Positions 7,545 to 17,030 are shown, counted from the first letter of the stretch. The stretch: DNA of 64,000 nucleotides from Oceanospirillum sp047518265 (GCA_047518265.1 JAKZRG010000004.1:163777-227776), one strand, 5' to 3'. Translations and numbers: made by a program. The notes: generated from the letters alone by a model not told the origin.

Positions 7545-7925
7545 CTAACTGAGCCAAGACATAGGGTTGTGGTGAATAGCCACACCAATAATGTAGGAAA
7601 TAGTGGCCAAGGCTGCAATAAAGGCAATCACACGTTGGCCCTTTGTTTTGCCTCGTTTTAAGGCGATCACTCCTAAAATGATATAACACACCAAGCCAAC
7701 GACTTTGGCGGTTAACCAGTCATGGCTACCGGGGTATTGCTGGATCAAAATAGTGAGTTTGATGGCGCTGAGTAAAAGCACGGTATCGATCAGATAAGTG
7801 GAGTATTTGATCCAGCGATTTTTTAATTTCTCCGAGTCTATCAGCATCCAAATTCCGCGCAGAATAAAGAAAGCTAAGCTAAGGCCAATGGCCAGCAGGT
7901 GAATATGTTTAACGGCAGCGTACAT
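7545..7925 (-). CDS. SirB2-family membrane protein
   Basis: This 126-residue protein has four predicted transmembrane helices (about residues 8-28, 45-64, 72-88 and 100-120) and matches the SirB family (opening VKHIHLLAIGLSLAFFILRG, central KVVGLVCYIILGVIALKRG). The molecular function is unknown; the name comes from an old Salmonella invasion-regulator locus. It sits downstream of mutM on the same strand with a 131-bp gap, so co-transcription is possible but not evident. Confidence 0.8.
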   Translation of the reverse strand: MYAAVKHIHLLAIGLSLAFFILRGIWMLIDSEKLKNRWIKYSTYLIDTVLLLSAIKLTILIQQYPGSHDWLTAKVVGLVCYIILGVIALKRGKTKGQRVIAFIAALATISYIIGVAIHHNPMSWLS

Positions 7926-8056
7926 GTTAATAAAATCCTTTAAAGAGGAATCGAAGTGTTTTATGGCATCTGTTTTAGAGGTTTTTGCGGTTTGGGATTA
8001 ACAACCGCCGTAAAACCGGGTTTGTAATCTGTTTTGTTGCAATTATTCCGCCTAGG

Positions 8057-8881
8057 CTATTCCGTGAGAGGCTGACAGTCCGGGCAAAAAACACTACTGC
8101 GGTTGCTCTGGCGAATTTCCTGTAGTGTTTGTCCGCACTCAGGGCAGTCCTGACCTGCTCGACCATACACATTCAGCTGTTGTGCAAAGTAGCCGGGTTT
8201 ACCATCACCACCCACAAAGTCCTTTAGGGTAGTGCCTCCTTGCGTAATGGAGCGTTCTAGAACAAAACGAATTTTACTGACTAATAAAGACCGTTTTCCT
8301 TCCGATAGATTCCCTGCCGCTTCTTTGGGGTGAATGCCTGACATAAATAAGGCTTCATTGGCATAAATATTACCCACACCCACAACAACCTTGCTGTCCA
8401 TAACAAAGGTCTTGATGGCTGTTTTTTTACCTTGGCATTTTTCACTGAAGTATTCAGCGGTGAACTGATCAGAAAGGGGCTCTGGACCCAGATGATGAAT
8501 AAGCTTGTGCTCTTCTATGGGTTCTTCTGTCCAGAGTATAGCGCCAAAACGCCTTGGGTCGTGGTAACGCAAGCTATGACCGCTGGTTAAAATAATATCC
8601 ACATGATCATGTTTTTGTACGGCTTCTGGCTGCAGTAAAATTCTTAGGCTGCCGGACATACCAAGGTGAACCATCAAGGTACCGTGATCAAACTGAAACA
8701 GTAGATATTTACCGCGCCGCCGGATATCCCGGATGCATTGCTGTTCTAGCCGTTCAGGAAGATTACTCGGGATCGGCCAGCGCAGACTCGGTTGGCGAAT
8801 AATCACCTGTTGTACGGTTTGATCCTGACAATAGGGACTGATGCCCTTGCGGGTGGTTTCAACCTCTGGCAATTCTGGCAT
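8057..8881 (-). CDS. mutM: Formamidopyrimidine-DNA glycosylase MutM (Fpg)
   Basis: This 274-residue protein (E. coli 269) begins MPELPEVETTRKGI; after Met removal Pro2 is the nucleophile and Glu3 the general acid. The helix-two-turn-helix VVGVGNIYANEALF lies near residue 165. The C-terminal zinc finger is C-x2-C-x16-C-x2-C (CPECGQT... CPDCQ). It removes 8-oxoguanine and FaPy lesions and nicks the DNA by beta/delta elimination. Position near rpmB-rpmG-radC-coaBC matches other gammaproteobacteria. Confidence 0.96.
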   Translation of the reverse strand: MPELPEVETTRKGISPYCQDQTVQQVIIRQPSLRWPIPSNLPERLEQQCIRDIRRRGKYLLFQFDHGTLMVHLGMSGSLRILLQPEAVQKHDHVDIILTSGHSLRYHDPRRFGAILWTEEPIEEHKLIHHLGPEPLSDQFTAEYFSEKCQGKKTAIKTFVMDSKVVVGVGNIYANEALFMSGIHPKEAAGNLSEGKRSLLVSKIRFVLERSITQGGTTLKDFVGGDGKPGYFAQQLNVYGRAGQDCPECGQTLQEIRQSNRSSVFCPDCQPLTE

Positions 8882-8989
8882 GGGCTACTCTCTTTCTATT
8901 GTCTGTTTTTGATGATCTATCTGATGCCATAGGGTTTGGGACTGGCTAAGCTAAAACCCTGTAAAATAGTCGGTTATTATGCAGGCATA

Positions 8990-9017
8990 AAAAAACCCGG
9001 ACAAGCCGGGTTTTTTT
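8990..9017 (-). terminator. Terminator after rpmB-rpmG
   Basis: CCCGG and CCGGG form a short strong stem flanked by an A6 tract and a T7 tract, so it works in both directions. It ends the ribosomal-protein transcript before mutM. Confidence 0.85.
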
Positions 9018-9030
9018 AGAAGAAAAAATC

Positions 9031-9186
9031 TTATTTGATTTTAGCTTCTTTGTACATCACGTGCTGACGTACAACTGGATCGAATTTCTTCATTTCCAGC
9101 TTATCAGGAGTTGTACGCTTGTTCTTGGTCGTAGTGTAGAAGTGACCAGTACCAGCAGACGACACCATTCTGATTTTATCACGCAT
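9031..9186 (-). CDS. rpmG: 50S ribosomal protein L33
   Basis: This 51-residue protein, MRDKIRMVSSAGTGHFYTTT and ending KEAKIK, is L33, with an ideal AAGGAG ribosome binding site. The zinc-binding cysteine pairs of some L33 versions are absent, so this is the zinc-independent (C-) form. It is a small protein of the large subunit near the E site. It lies 22 bp after rpmB, the usual rpmB-rpmG operon. Confidence 0.96.
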   Translation of the reverse strand: MRDKIRMVSSAGTGHFYTTTKNKRTTPDKLEMKKFDPVVRQHVMYKEAKIK

Positions 9187-9208
9187 GATTTTGCTCCTTA
9201 TCCAGTAC

Positions 9209-9445
9209 TTACAGCTTTACGCCGTTTGCACGAATGTCAGCCAGTACCTTATCGATACCCAGCTTATCAATGATACGCATACCTTTAGCAGATACGCGCA
9301 GTTTCACAAAACGCTTCTCAGCTTCAACCCAGAAGCGATGCGTGTGAAGGTTAGGAGTAAAACGACGACGCGTTTTGTTTTGTGCGTGTGACACGTTATT
9401 TCCGGTTACAGGACGCTTCCCGGTAACCTGACAAACCTTGGACAT
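9209..9445 (-). CDS. rpmB: 50S ribosomal protein L28
   Basis: This 78-residue protein (E. coli 78) opens MSKVCQVTGKRPVTGNNVSH, the L28 signature, followed by the basic NKTRRRFTPNLHTHRFW stretch. It is part of the large ribosomal subunit and first gene of rpmB-rpmG. The 204-bp gap upstream, to radC, probably holds its promoter; I see no other feature there. Confidence 0.97.
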   Translation of the reverse strand: MSKVCQVTGKRPVTGNNVSHAQNKTRRRFTPNLHTHRFWVEAEKRFVKLRVSAKGMRIIDKLGIDKVLADIRANGVKL

Positions 9446-9649
9446 TTTCTAGTCTCCAGCCGCTAGCTAGGCGTCTTAATGAATTCAAGAAACCTTGGGG
9501 GAACCGGGGAGTCAGCCAGTGAAATTGGCGCCCTGCTTCAACCCATCAATTTAAAGGCGCACTGTTATACCAGAACAGACACCTAGCGACAAGTTTAAAC
9601 TGATTTTTACGAGTAATTAGGCCTATTTGGCCTCGTTCAGCACTATTAT

Positions 9650-10324
9650 CTACATTAATCCTCGTTCAGCAAGGGAAACCGTCTCTCCATTTCCTATAAT
9701 GAAGTGATCCAAAACACGTACATCAATTAGAGCTAAAGCTTGCTTCAGTTTTTCAGTAATACGTTCATCGGATTGACTGGGTTCGGCAATGCCAGAAGGG
9801 TGATTGTGAGCCAAAATAACCGCCGCTGCATTATGCTCTAATGCTCGTTTAACGACTTCTCTGGGGTAAACGCTGGCCGCATCTATGGTGCCATTGAACA
9901 TGGGCTCGAAAGCCAATACCTGATTTTGGTTGTTCATAAACAAGCAGGCGAAGACTTCATGGGGGTGATGACGCAGTTGGGTAATCAGGTATTGCTGGGC
10001 CAATTCCGGGCTGGTCATGGCATCACCGGTTTTAAGGCGAGCCATAATATGGCGTTTGCTCATCTCTATGGTGGCTTGCAGCTGAACAAATTTAGCGGGC
10101 CCTAAACCATGATGACTGCAAAAGCTGGTAAGGTCAGCTTCTAACAGGGGTCTTAAACCCTTAAAGCTATCTAGTAGCTCTCGGGCCAGCTCTACGGCGT
10201 TTTTACCGGGAATTCCGGTACGCAGAAAAATAGCCAGTAACTCGGCATCACTTAGGCTGTGAGCCCCTTGGTTCAACAACTTTTCTCTGGGTCTTTCCTG
10301 TTCAGGCCAATGTTTTAAACTCAT
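9650..10324 (-). CDS. radC: RadC-family JAB/MPN-domain protein
   Basis: This 224-residue protein starts at MSLKHWPEQERPREK, the usual RadC N-terminus. An ATG four codons upstream is in frame, but the GGAGGTG site lies between the two ATGs and serves the inner one. The N-terminal helix-hairpin-helix region (about 1-100) contains SDAELLAIFLRTG. The C-terminal JAB/MPN metal site is HNHPSG followed by SQSDERIT. Once thought a repair protein, RadC has no settled biochemical role. It is divergent from coaBC, as in E. coli and Pseudomonas. Confidence 0.93.
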   Translation of the reverse strand: MSLKHWPEQERPREKLLNQGAHSLSDAELLAIFLRTGIPGKNAVELARELLDSFKGLRPLLEADLTSFCSHHGLGPAKFVQLQATIEMSKRHIMARLKTGDAMTSPELAQQYLITQLRHHPHEVFACLFMNNQNQVLAFEPMFNGTIDAASVYPREVVKRALEHNAAAVILAHNHPSGIAEPSQSDERITEKLKQALALIDVRVLDHFIIGNGETVSLAERGLM

Positions 10325-10544
10325 CGTCACCTCCATGCTGACGGATGCTTTGCCACAGTGTTACCGGAATAATGGATATGAGCAAGAGCTGATGTTGCTA
10401 GAAGTTGAGATAAGCAAGTTTTAGGGCAGTGCTTAACTGAATTGGCCGCTCATGCTATCTTGTACGCCCTTTTCCGCTTGAATGTTTTGGCGGTCTTTTG
10501 GTTGAAGCCTTTTGGGGCGTCCGCACTTTTTTGAGGATAGTTAG

Positions 10545-11855
10545 ATGTTGCAGGGTTGTCGTATTTTGCTCGGTTTAAGTGGTGGAATTGCTGCTTATAA
10601 AAGTGCAGAACTGACGCGTTTATTGGTTAAGGCCGGTGCTCAGGTACGTGTTGTGATGACCGAAGGTGCCCAGGCGTTTATTACCCCTCTAACATTACAG
10701 GCCTTATCCGGTAATCCGGTGCATACCAGTTTGTTAGACCCGGAAGCGGAAGCCGGTATGGGCCATATTGAGTTAGCGAAGTGGGCGGATCTTATTCTGA
10801 TTGCCCCTGCCAGTGCGGATCTGATGGCTCGATTGACAGCGGGTATGGCGGATGATCTGTTAACCACCTTATGTTTGGCCACCACGGCGGATATTTTATT
10901 AGCTCCAGCTATGAATCAGGCCATGTGGTTGCATCCGGCGACACAAAAGAATGCCAAAATCTTACAAACTTACGGTTACCAGCTTCTGGGGCCTGATCAG
11001 GGAGAACAAGCCTGTGGTGATGTAGGTCCTGGGCGTATGTTGGAAGCGGAAGCTATTTTTCAGAATGTGGTGACGTGGTATGCATCAAGATCTTCTAAAG
11101 CAGATAAGGCCCTATTATCGGAGGTTTTACAGCCCAAGATAGGCACTCTATCCGGTAAGGTGGTCACCATTACAGCGGGCCCGACCCGTGAAGCCGTAGA
11201 CCCTGTGCGCTATATCAGCAATCACAGTTCCGGTAAGATGGGATTTGCTTTAGCCGAGGCAGCCTTAAATGCTGGGGCCCAAGTAAATCTGATTGCTGGA
11301 CCTGTACAGATTAAAGCCCCCGAAGGTGTGAACCTTCTGCCGATACAGAGTGCAGAAGAGATGCTGGCGGCCAGTTTAAGCGTTATTGATACAACGGATA
11401 TTTTTATTGCCGCTGCTGCCGTAGCTGATTACCGACCAGATACTGCAGCAGACCAGAAAATGAAAAAACAGCCAGGGCAAAATGAACTGGTGCTGCGATT
11501 AGTACAGAACCCAGATATTGTAGCCACTGTTGCGAATCATTCTCAGCGGCCTTTTACGGTTGGCTTTGCGGCAGAAACTCAGGATGTGGAAAATTACGCG
11601 GCTGGAAAATTGGTACGCAAAAATCTCGATATGATTATTGCCAATGATGTGTCTCGCACGGATATTGGCTTTAATAGCGATCAAAATGATGTCGTTGTTC
11701 TCTGGCAAGCAAAAGATGGCCAGGAAAAGTCTACGGGCGATCAAATTCAACGTTATCAACCGGATCAAGCCAGTAAAACCGACTTGGCCGGTGAGCTGAT
11801 AACTCAAATCAGCAAACATTTTTTACAGTCAACTCCCTCAGTTACTAACTCATAA
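10545..11855 (+). CDS. coaBC: Bifunctional phosphopantothenoylcysteine decarboxylase / phosphopantothenate-cysteine ligase
   Basis: This 436-residue cytoplasmic enzyme carries two steps of coenzyme A synthesis. The N-terminal flavoprotein CoaC domain (about 1-185) has GLSGGIAAYKS, the active-site histidine motif and PAMNQAMW, with the flexible-loop cysteine in GEQACGDVGPGRM. The C-terminal CoaB domain (about 195-430) has ITAGPTREAVDPVRYISNHS and the dimer motif KMGFALAEAA. It precedes dut by ten bases in one operon. Confidence 0.95.
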   Translation: MLQGCRILLGLSGGIAAYKSAELTRLLVKAGAQVRVVMTEGAQAFITPLTLQALSGNPVHTSLLDPEAEAGMGHIELAKWADLILIAPASADLMARLTAGMADDLLTTLCLATTADILLAPAMNQAMWLHPATQKNAKILQTYGYQLLGPDQGEQACGDVGPGRMLEAEAIFQNVVTWYASRSSKADKALLSEVLQPKIGTLSGKVVTITAGPTREAVDPVRYISNHSSGKMGFALAEAALNAGAQVNLIAGPVQIKAPEGVNLLPIQSAEEMLAASLSVIDTTDIFIAAAAVADYRPDTAADQKMKKQPGQNELVLRLVQNPDIVATVANHSQRPFTVGFAAETQDVENYAAGKLVRKNLDMIIANDVSRTDIGFNSDQNDVVVLWQAKDGQEKSTGDQIQRYQPDQASKTDLAGELITQISKHFLQSTPSVTNS

Positions 11856-11865
11856 TTGGTACCCC

Positions 11866-12321
11866 ATGAGCACTCTAGACGTTAAAATTTTAAACCCTAA
11901 AATTGGTAATGAACTGCCTTTACCGGCCTATGCCACAGACGGATCTGCGGGTATGGATCTACGTGCCTGTTTAGATGAATCTGTGACGATTCAACCGGGA
12001 CAAACTGTTTTGATCGGTACTGGCTTGGCCATTCATATTGCCGATCCATCTCTAGCCGGGGTTATTCTGCCTCGCTCTGGTTTAGGCCATAAACACGGTA
12101 TTGTTTTGGGTAATTTGGTGGGTTTAATCGATTCTGATTATCAGGGTGAATTGATGATCTCTTGCTGGAACCGTGGTCAAAGTGAGTTCACTATCGAGCC
12201 CGGTGAGCGTATTGCTCAGTACGTATTAGTGCCTGTTATCCAGGCCAAGCTGAATATCGTCGATGACTTTGATACCAGTGACCGTGGTGCCGGTGGTTTT
12301 GGTCACTCGGGTCGTCAGTAA
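11866..12321 (+). CDS. dut: dUTP diphosphatase
   Basis: This 151-residue trimeric dUTPase has all five motifs: AGMDLRA (I), PRSGLG (III-type LPRSGLGHKHG), NLVGLIDSDYQGEL, PGERIAQYV and the C-terminal P-loop-like RGAGGFGHSG. It hydrolyses dUTP to dUMP and PPi, keeping uracil out of DNA and supplying dTMP synthesis. The coaBC-dut spacing shows co-transcription. Confidence 0.97.
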   Translation: MSTLDVKILNPKIGNELPLPAYATDGSAGMDLRACLDESVTIQPGQTVLIGTGLAIHIADPSLAGVILPRSGLGHKHGIVLGNLVGLIDSDYQGELMISCWNRGQSEFTIEPGERIAQYVLVPVIQAKLNIVDDFDTSDRGAGGFGHSGRQ

Positions 12322-12436
12322 GTTTAATCTGAGTTTTATGTTCTGATTTTTAATTGAATAAAGACATTAAGCGTTTGATGATCCACAGGCCTTTGTCTTT
12401 AATTAACTGTTTTTAGTTTTCAGTAGGATAGTGTGC

Positions 12437-13816
12437 ATGACAGCTCCAGCTTCAATTTTCCGGGCCTATGATATTCGTGGTGTGGTAGGGGATACCCTAA
12501 CCGAAGCCGGTGTACAGCAGATTGGCCAGGCCATTGGCAGTGAAGCGGCGGCTAGAGGCGATCAAACCGTCGTTGTTGGCCGTGATGGACGTTTGTCAGG
12601 CCCTACCATTAGTGCGGCACTGATTCGCGGTATACGGGCGGCAGGGGTTGATGTGATAGATGTGGGTATGGTGCCGACACCTGTACTCTACTTTGCGGCT
12701 ATTTTACTGGAAGGTACCAACTCTGGCGTTATGGTAACCGGTAGCCATAACCCGCCGGATTATAATGGCCTAAAAATTGTTTTGGCTGGTGAAACCCTGC
12801 ACGGCCAGTCTATTACCGATCTGCATCGCCGTATTGTGGACAATGATCTGGCTGTTGGTGATGGTGGTTTACGAGAGCAAGATGTTAATCAGGCTTATCT
12901 GACCCGTATTCTGGATGATGTGAAACTGAGTCGCCCACTAAAGGTGGTTGTGGACTGCGGTAATGGCGTTGCCGGTTATATTGCTCCTGGCTTAATTGAG
13001 CAGTTAGGTTGTGATGTGATCCCTATGTACTGCGAAGTGGACGGTAACTTCCCTAATCACCATCCTGATCCAGGTAAGCCCGCTAACTTGGTAGATATGA
13101 TCGCTAAAGTTAAAGAGACCGGTGCTGATCTGGGGTTGGCTTTTGATGGTGATGGTGATCGCGTGGGTGTTGTTACTCAAACCGGTCAGATGATCTATCC
13201 CGATAAGCTGATGATGCTATTTGCTGAAGATGTTTGTCAGCGCAATCCCGGTGCTAAAATTATCTTTGATGTGAAGTGTACGGGTAATCTAGCTACCGTT
13301 ATTGAACAAGCCGGTGGTGAAGCCGAGATGTGGCAAACCGGCCACTCTCTGATTAAGGCGCGAATGAAAGCTACAGGTGCTGCTCTAGCTGGTGAGATGA
13401 GCGGTCATATCTTCTTTAAAGAGCGTTGGTTTGGCTTTGATGATGGTCTGTATGGCGCAGTACGTCTGTTGGAAATTTTGGCCGCGTCGGGTCAGGATGC
13501 CGATAGCCTGTTTGCTCAATACCCAGAAGATATCAGTACACCTGAATTGAATATTCAGGTCACAGATGACAATAAATTTGAATTGGTACGTCGTTTAGCG
13601 GAAGAAGGTCAGTTTGGTGATGGCAATATCAATCAAATTGATGGTATCCGTGTGGATTATACCGACGGCTGGGGCTTGTGCCGTGCTTCCAATACAACCC
13701 CTATGCTCGTACTAAGATTTGAGGCGAAGACGGAACAGGCGCTGGATCGCATTCGTAGCACTTTTGTGGATGAATTAGAAAAAATCCAGCCAGGTCTTGA
13801 GCTGGAAGCCCATTAA
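12437..13816 (+). CDS. algC: Phosphomannomutase/phosphoglucomutase AlgC
   Basis: This 459-residue alpha-D-phosphohexomutase starts at the ATG at 12437 after AGGATAG, not the GTG two codons upstream. The opening SIFRAYDIRGVVGDTL, the phosphoserine loop TGSHNPPDYNG, the metal loop DGDGDRVG and the sugar-binding GEMSGH are all present. It interconverts mannose-6-P/mannose-1-P and glucose-6-P/glucose-1-P for polysaccharide and LPS precursors. The dut-algC-argB order is that of Pseudomonas. Confidence 0.95.
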   Translation: MTAPASIFRAYDIRGVVGDTLTEAGVQQIGQAIGSEAAARGDQTVVVGRDGRLSGPTISAALIRGIRAAGVDVIDVGMVPTPVLYFAAILLEGTNSGVMVTGSHNPPDYNGLKIVLAGETLHGQSITDLHRRIVDNDLAVGDGGLREQDVNQAYLTRILDDVKLSRPLKVVVDCGNGVAGYIAPGLIEQLGCDVIPMYCEVDGNFPNHHPDPGKPANLVDMIAKVKETGADLGLAFDGDGDRVGVVTQTGQMIYPDKLMMLFAEDVCQRNPGAKIIFDVKCTGNLATVIEQAGGEAEMWQTGHSLIKARMKATGAALAGEMSGHIFFKERWFGFDDGLYGAVRLLEILAASGQDADSLFAQYPEDISTPELNIQVTDDNKFELVRRLAEEGQFGDGNINQIDGIRVDYTDGWGLCRASNTTPMLVLRFEAKTEQALDRIRSTFVDELEKIQPGLELEAH

Positions 13817-13887
13817 TTTAAGCCGTAGATCTCGCTTATTCAGTGGGATCTACCGCCTTATAGATGCAAGAAATAACAGGATAAACC

Positions 13888-14787
13888 ATGACTGCAAACA
13901 CTGAACATGCCATTGAAGTGGTAAAAGTTCTAAGTGAGGCTCTGCCTTATATTCAACGCTTTTCTGGCAAGACCATCGTGATCAAGTACGGCGGTAATGC
14001 TATGACGGATGAGGATCTTAAAGCCTCTTTTGCCCGTGATATTGTGTTGATGAAAGAAGTGGGTATCAATCCTGTTGTTGTGCATGGCGGTGGCCCACAA
14101 ATTGGCGATCTGCTGGATAAGCTAAAAATTGAATCACGCTTTGTAAACGGTATGCGTGTGACCGACAGCGAAACCATGGATGTGGTTGAGATGGTGTTAG
14201 GGGGACTGGTCAATAAAGAGATTGTCAGCTTGATCAATCAATCTGGTGGTCGTGCTGTGGGTCTGACCGGTAAAGACGGCGGAATGATTCAGGCTACTAA
14301 GCTAAAAGTAACGCACAAAACCCCTGAAATGACGGCACCGGAAATTATCGATATCGGCCATGTGGGTGAAGTGGCTCAAGTCAGTACTGATGTACTGGAT
14401 ATGCTAGTACACAAGGATTTTATTCCTGTTATTGCCCCCATAGGTGTTGATGCCGAGGGGCGTTCTTATAATATTAATGCTGATCTGGTTGCGGGCAAGG
14501 TTGCTGAAGCGCTACAAGCAGAAAAGCTGATGTTATTGACCAATGTGGCGGGTTTACAGGACAAGGGTGGTGATATTCTGACTGGTCTGAGTACTCAGCA
14601 AGTGGATGAATTAATTGAAGATGGCACCATTTATGGTGGTATGCTACCTAAGATTGGTTGTGCGCTAAGTGCCGTTAAAAATGGTGTGGTTAGCGCCCAT
14701 ATTATTGATGGTCGTGTCCCTCATGCTACCCTGCTAGAAGTCTTTACTGATGCAGGTGTGGGTACCCAGATCACCAATCAAGATTGA
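13888..14787 (+). CDS. argB: Acetylglutamate kinase
   Basis: This 299-residue amino-acid kinase phosphorylates N-acetylglutamate, the second step of arginine synthesis. Visible motifs are VIKYGGNAMTD (phosphate loop), VVHGGGPQI, the substrate loop NGMRVTD, and the C-terminal TIYGGMLPK. The N-terminal extension (residues 1-25, EHAIEVVKVLSEALPYIQRF) is the helix typical of the hexameric, arginine-inhibited form found in Pseudomonas. It lies 71 bp after algC. Confidence 0.96.
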   Translation: MTANTEHAIEVVKVLSEALPYIQRFSGKTIVIKYGGNAMTDEDLKASFARDIVLMKEVGINPVVVHGGGPQIGDLLDKLKIESRFVNGMRVTDSETMDVVEMVLGGLVNKEIVSLINQSGGRAVGLTGKDGGMIQATKLKVTHKTPEMTAPEIIDIGHVGEVAQVSTDVLDMLVHKDFIPVIAPIGVDAEGRSYNINADLVAGKVAEALQAEKLMLLTNVAGLQDKGGDILTGLSTQQVDELIEDGTIYGGMLPKIGCALSAVKNGVVSAHIIDGRVPHATLLEVFTDAGVGTQITNQD

Positions 14788-14836
14788 TTTAGCCTTCACC
14801 AGAGTGACTCAGTGCAGGCTTTAATAAGATGAGTAA

Positions 14837-14923
14837 TACCCTTCCCGATAACTCCTGATAATGAAACATCAGGAGATAGAGATCACTTCCATACAATGGG
14901 GGGATTCTTTATCGGGATAGGTA
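14837..14923. repeat. Dispersed intergenic repeat R1, copy 3
   Basis: This 87-bp element has ends TACCCTTCCCGATAA and TTATCGGGATAGGTA (13 of 15 positions pair). Inside, CTCCTGAT and ATCAGGAG make a second hairpin. It lies between argB and slmA, 27 bp before the slmA start, so its right end may lie in the slmA leader. Confidence 0.8.
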
Positions 14924-14950
14924 TAAGACCGCTGGCAACTTGGAATCTTT

Positions 14951-15568
14951 ATGACTCAGGCAAATGAGCAAAAAACACCGAAAATATCCCGTAAGGATCA
15001 GATCTTACAAGCATTAGTCCATATGCTGGAAAAGAACCCTGGTACTCGGATAACGACCTCAGCATTGGCAAAGGAAGTGGGATTATCGGAAGCTGCGTTA
15101 TATCGCCACTTTGCCAGCAAAGCAAAAATGTTTGAAGGTTTGATTGAGTTTATTGAGGATGCGGTCTTTTCCCGTGTCAATCGCATCTTACAAGATGAGC
15201 CTCAAGCGGTTTATCGTTGTGAGCATATTCTGACATTGATGCTGGCCTTTGCGGATAAAAACCCGGGTTTATGCCGCATTCTGACCGGTGAAGCTCTGGT
15301 GGGAGAGGATATACGCCTGCGCAGTCGTATTTCTCAGTTTTATGAGCGACTGGAGACTCAGGTAAAACAGATTCTTCGAGAAGCTGAAATTCGAGATCAG
15401 ATGAAAACGGTTATGCCAGTTCCGGTGACCGCTCAATTATTGACCTCTATCGTTGAAGGTCGTATCCAGCAATTTAGTCGAACAGGGCGTTCACCTGTCG
15501 ATAATTGGCCTGAACAGTGGGCCTTTTTGGCAGATGATCTGTTAAAACCCGTTTTAGTGGGTGTGTAG
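14951..15568 (+). CDS. slmA: Nucleoid occlusion factor SlmA (TetR fold)
   Basis: This 205-residue TetR-family protein (E. coli 198) has the helix-turn-helix TTSALAKEVGLSEAALYRHF at about residues 37-58, diagnostic for SlmA. Bound to its DNA sites it blocks FtsZ ring assembly over unsegregated nucleoids. The neighbours dut, algC and argB are standard. The start ATG lacks a strong ribosome binding site. The R1 repeat lies immediately upstream. Confidence 0.93.
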   Translation: MTQANEQKTPKISRKDQILQALVHMLEKNPGTRITTSALAKEVGLSEAALYRHFASKAKMFEGLIEFIEDAVFSRVNRILQDEPQAVYRCEHILTLMLAFADKNPGLCRILTGEALVGEDIRLRSRISQFYERLETQVKQILREAEIRDQMKTVMPVPVTAQLLTSIVEGRIQQFSRTGRSPVDNWPEQWAFLADDLLKPVLVGV

Positions 15569-15582
15569 TCTTCGATGACTAA

Positions 15583-15659
15583 ACACCTAAAAATGCTCTA
15601 CAAAAATTTCATATTCCTCGCCTCGCTGGTCGGGGAATGAAATATGTTTGTTTAGGTAT
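15583..15659. repeat. Dispersed intergenic repeat R2, copy 1
   Basis: The ends are ACACCTAAA on the left and TTTGTTTAGGTA on the right, with an internal hairpin ATTCCTCG / CGGGGAAT. The right half (GAAATATGTTTGTTTAGG) matches the copy at 37144-37224. It sits about 100 bp upstream of the REC-REC-GGDEF gene. Confidence 0.6.
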
Positions 15660-15758
15660 ATAGCGCTATAGTCTTGATTGTAACTTTTTGTTTCGCATGG
15701 CAGCAAAATTGCTATTAAAATAGTTGCTATTAACTTGTAAAGACACAGGACTCCCGAT

Positions 15759-17030
15759 ATGCCACTTGAGAGCAGAGCCCCTAGATCCAGACTGCTGGTG
15801 GTTGATAACTCGGTCTTTTTCCGAGATGTTTTAGCAGAGACCCTGCGAGGTACAGTTAAGGCCCTTGCCGTTGATTCTGTTAAAAGTTGTCAGGAAGCCC
15901 AGAACTTATTAGAGCAGTATAAAGATCAGTATTTAGCGGTGGTCAGTGGTTTAATGCTGCCTGATGCTGAAGAAGGGGAGATGTTGGATGTTGCCCTTAG
16001 TCATCATATACCGGCTATTGCACTGACCAGTTCACTGGATGCTGATACTCGGCAGAAGGTGATGGATAAAGATGTTATCGATTATTTCTTTAAGGATCAG
16101 GATGGTTTGCAGGATGTGGTCAATCTTGTGTCCCGATTATTACGTAATGAACATCATAAAATCCTAGTTGTAGACGACTCGCCTACTTACTGTACCTATT
16201 TAAAAGTTCTGCTACAGCGTCAGCATTATCAGGTTATTACTGCCTTTACCGGTGAAGAGGCCGTGGATCTCTTGGCCCGCGACAATGATATTTCCATGAT
16301 TCTTCTCGATTATCAGTTACCTGGTATGAGCGGCTATGATGTGATTCGTCGTATTCGTAAGCAATTTTCTTCCGCTCAATTGCCTGTTATTGGCGTCTCA
16401 GGTCAGATGGATCAGCAGATTCCTGCTCAGATTCTAAAGTGCGGTGCTAATGACTTTATGTATAAAGGCTTCACGGTCGAGGAGTTCTACAGCCGCATTA
16501 ACAATATGATGGATTTGTTGATCAGTGTTCGAGAGTTACAGGATGCGGCTTATAAGGACTTTTTGACGGGGTTACATAATCGTCAGTATTTTTACCCCCA
16601 TGCTAATACCTTGATAAAAGAAGTCGACCAAAAAGGTTTAACCATGGGTTTAGCCATGATGGATATCGACTTTTTTAAGAAGGTAAACGATACCTATGGC
16701 CATAATGCCGGAGATGAGGTTTTACGGGGTATTGCGAATGCCTTACAAGAGCATATTCGTTCGGATGACCTTTTGATCCGTTTAGGTGGTGAAGAATTCT
16801 GTGTTGTATTTACGGATATGCCAGAAGATATGATGGTTCAGCGCTTGGAAGTGGTACGTAAGTCCGTAGAAGCAACGATGATCGAGTGGGAAGATAAAAC
16901 CTTGAACGTCACCATTAGTATGGGTTTAAAAGTACGTGAAGGTGAGGTTTTGGACGATCTGTTAGATGCTGCAGATAAAGCCTTATACATTGCAAAGGAG
17001 AGTGGGCGTAACCAGTTGGTTGTAGCCTAA
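15759..17030 (+). CDS. REC-REC-GGDEF response regulator, diguanylate cyclase
   Basis: This 423-residue cytoplasmic protein has two receiver domains (about 11-125 and 133-252) and a C-terminal GGDEF domain (about 262-420). The first receiver lacks the phosphate acceptor: Gly64 stands where Asp should precede LMLP. The second is intact, with DD139-140, Asp184 (LLDYQLPGMSG) and the lysine in YKGF. The GGEEF active site (343-347) and the inhibitory RxxD site (R334-D337) are both present, so it should make cyclic di-GMP with product feedback. The architecture resembles PleD. No partner kinase is adjacent. An R2 repeat precedes it and a bidirectional terminator follows. Confidence 0.9.
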   Translation: MPLESRAPRSRLLVVDNSVFFRDVLAETLRGTVKALAVDSVKSCQEAQNLLEQYKDQYLAVVSGLMLPDAEEGEMLDVALSHHIPAIALTSSLDADTRQKVMDKDVIDYFFKDQDGLQDVVNLVSRLLRNEHHKILVVDDSPTYCTYLKVLLQRQHYQVITAFTGEEAVDLLARDNDISMILLDYQLPGMSGYDVIRRIRKQFSSAQLPVIGVSGQMDQQIPAQILKCGANDFMYKGFTVEEFYSRINNMMDLLISVRELQDAAYKDFLTGLHNRQYFYPHANTLIKEVDQKGLTMGLAMMDIDFFKKVNDTYGHNAGDEVLRGIANALQEHIRSDDLLIRLGGEEFCVVFTDMPEDMMVQRLEVVRKSVEATMIEWEDKTLNVTISMGLKVREGEVLDDLLDAADKALYIAKESGRNQLVVA

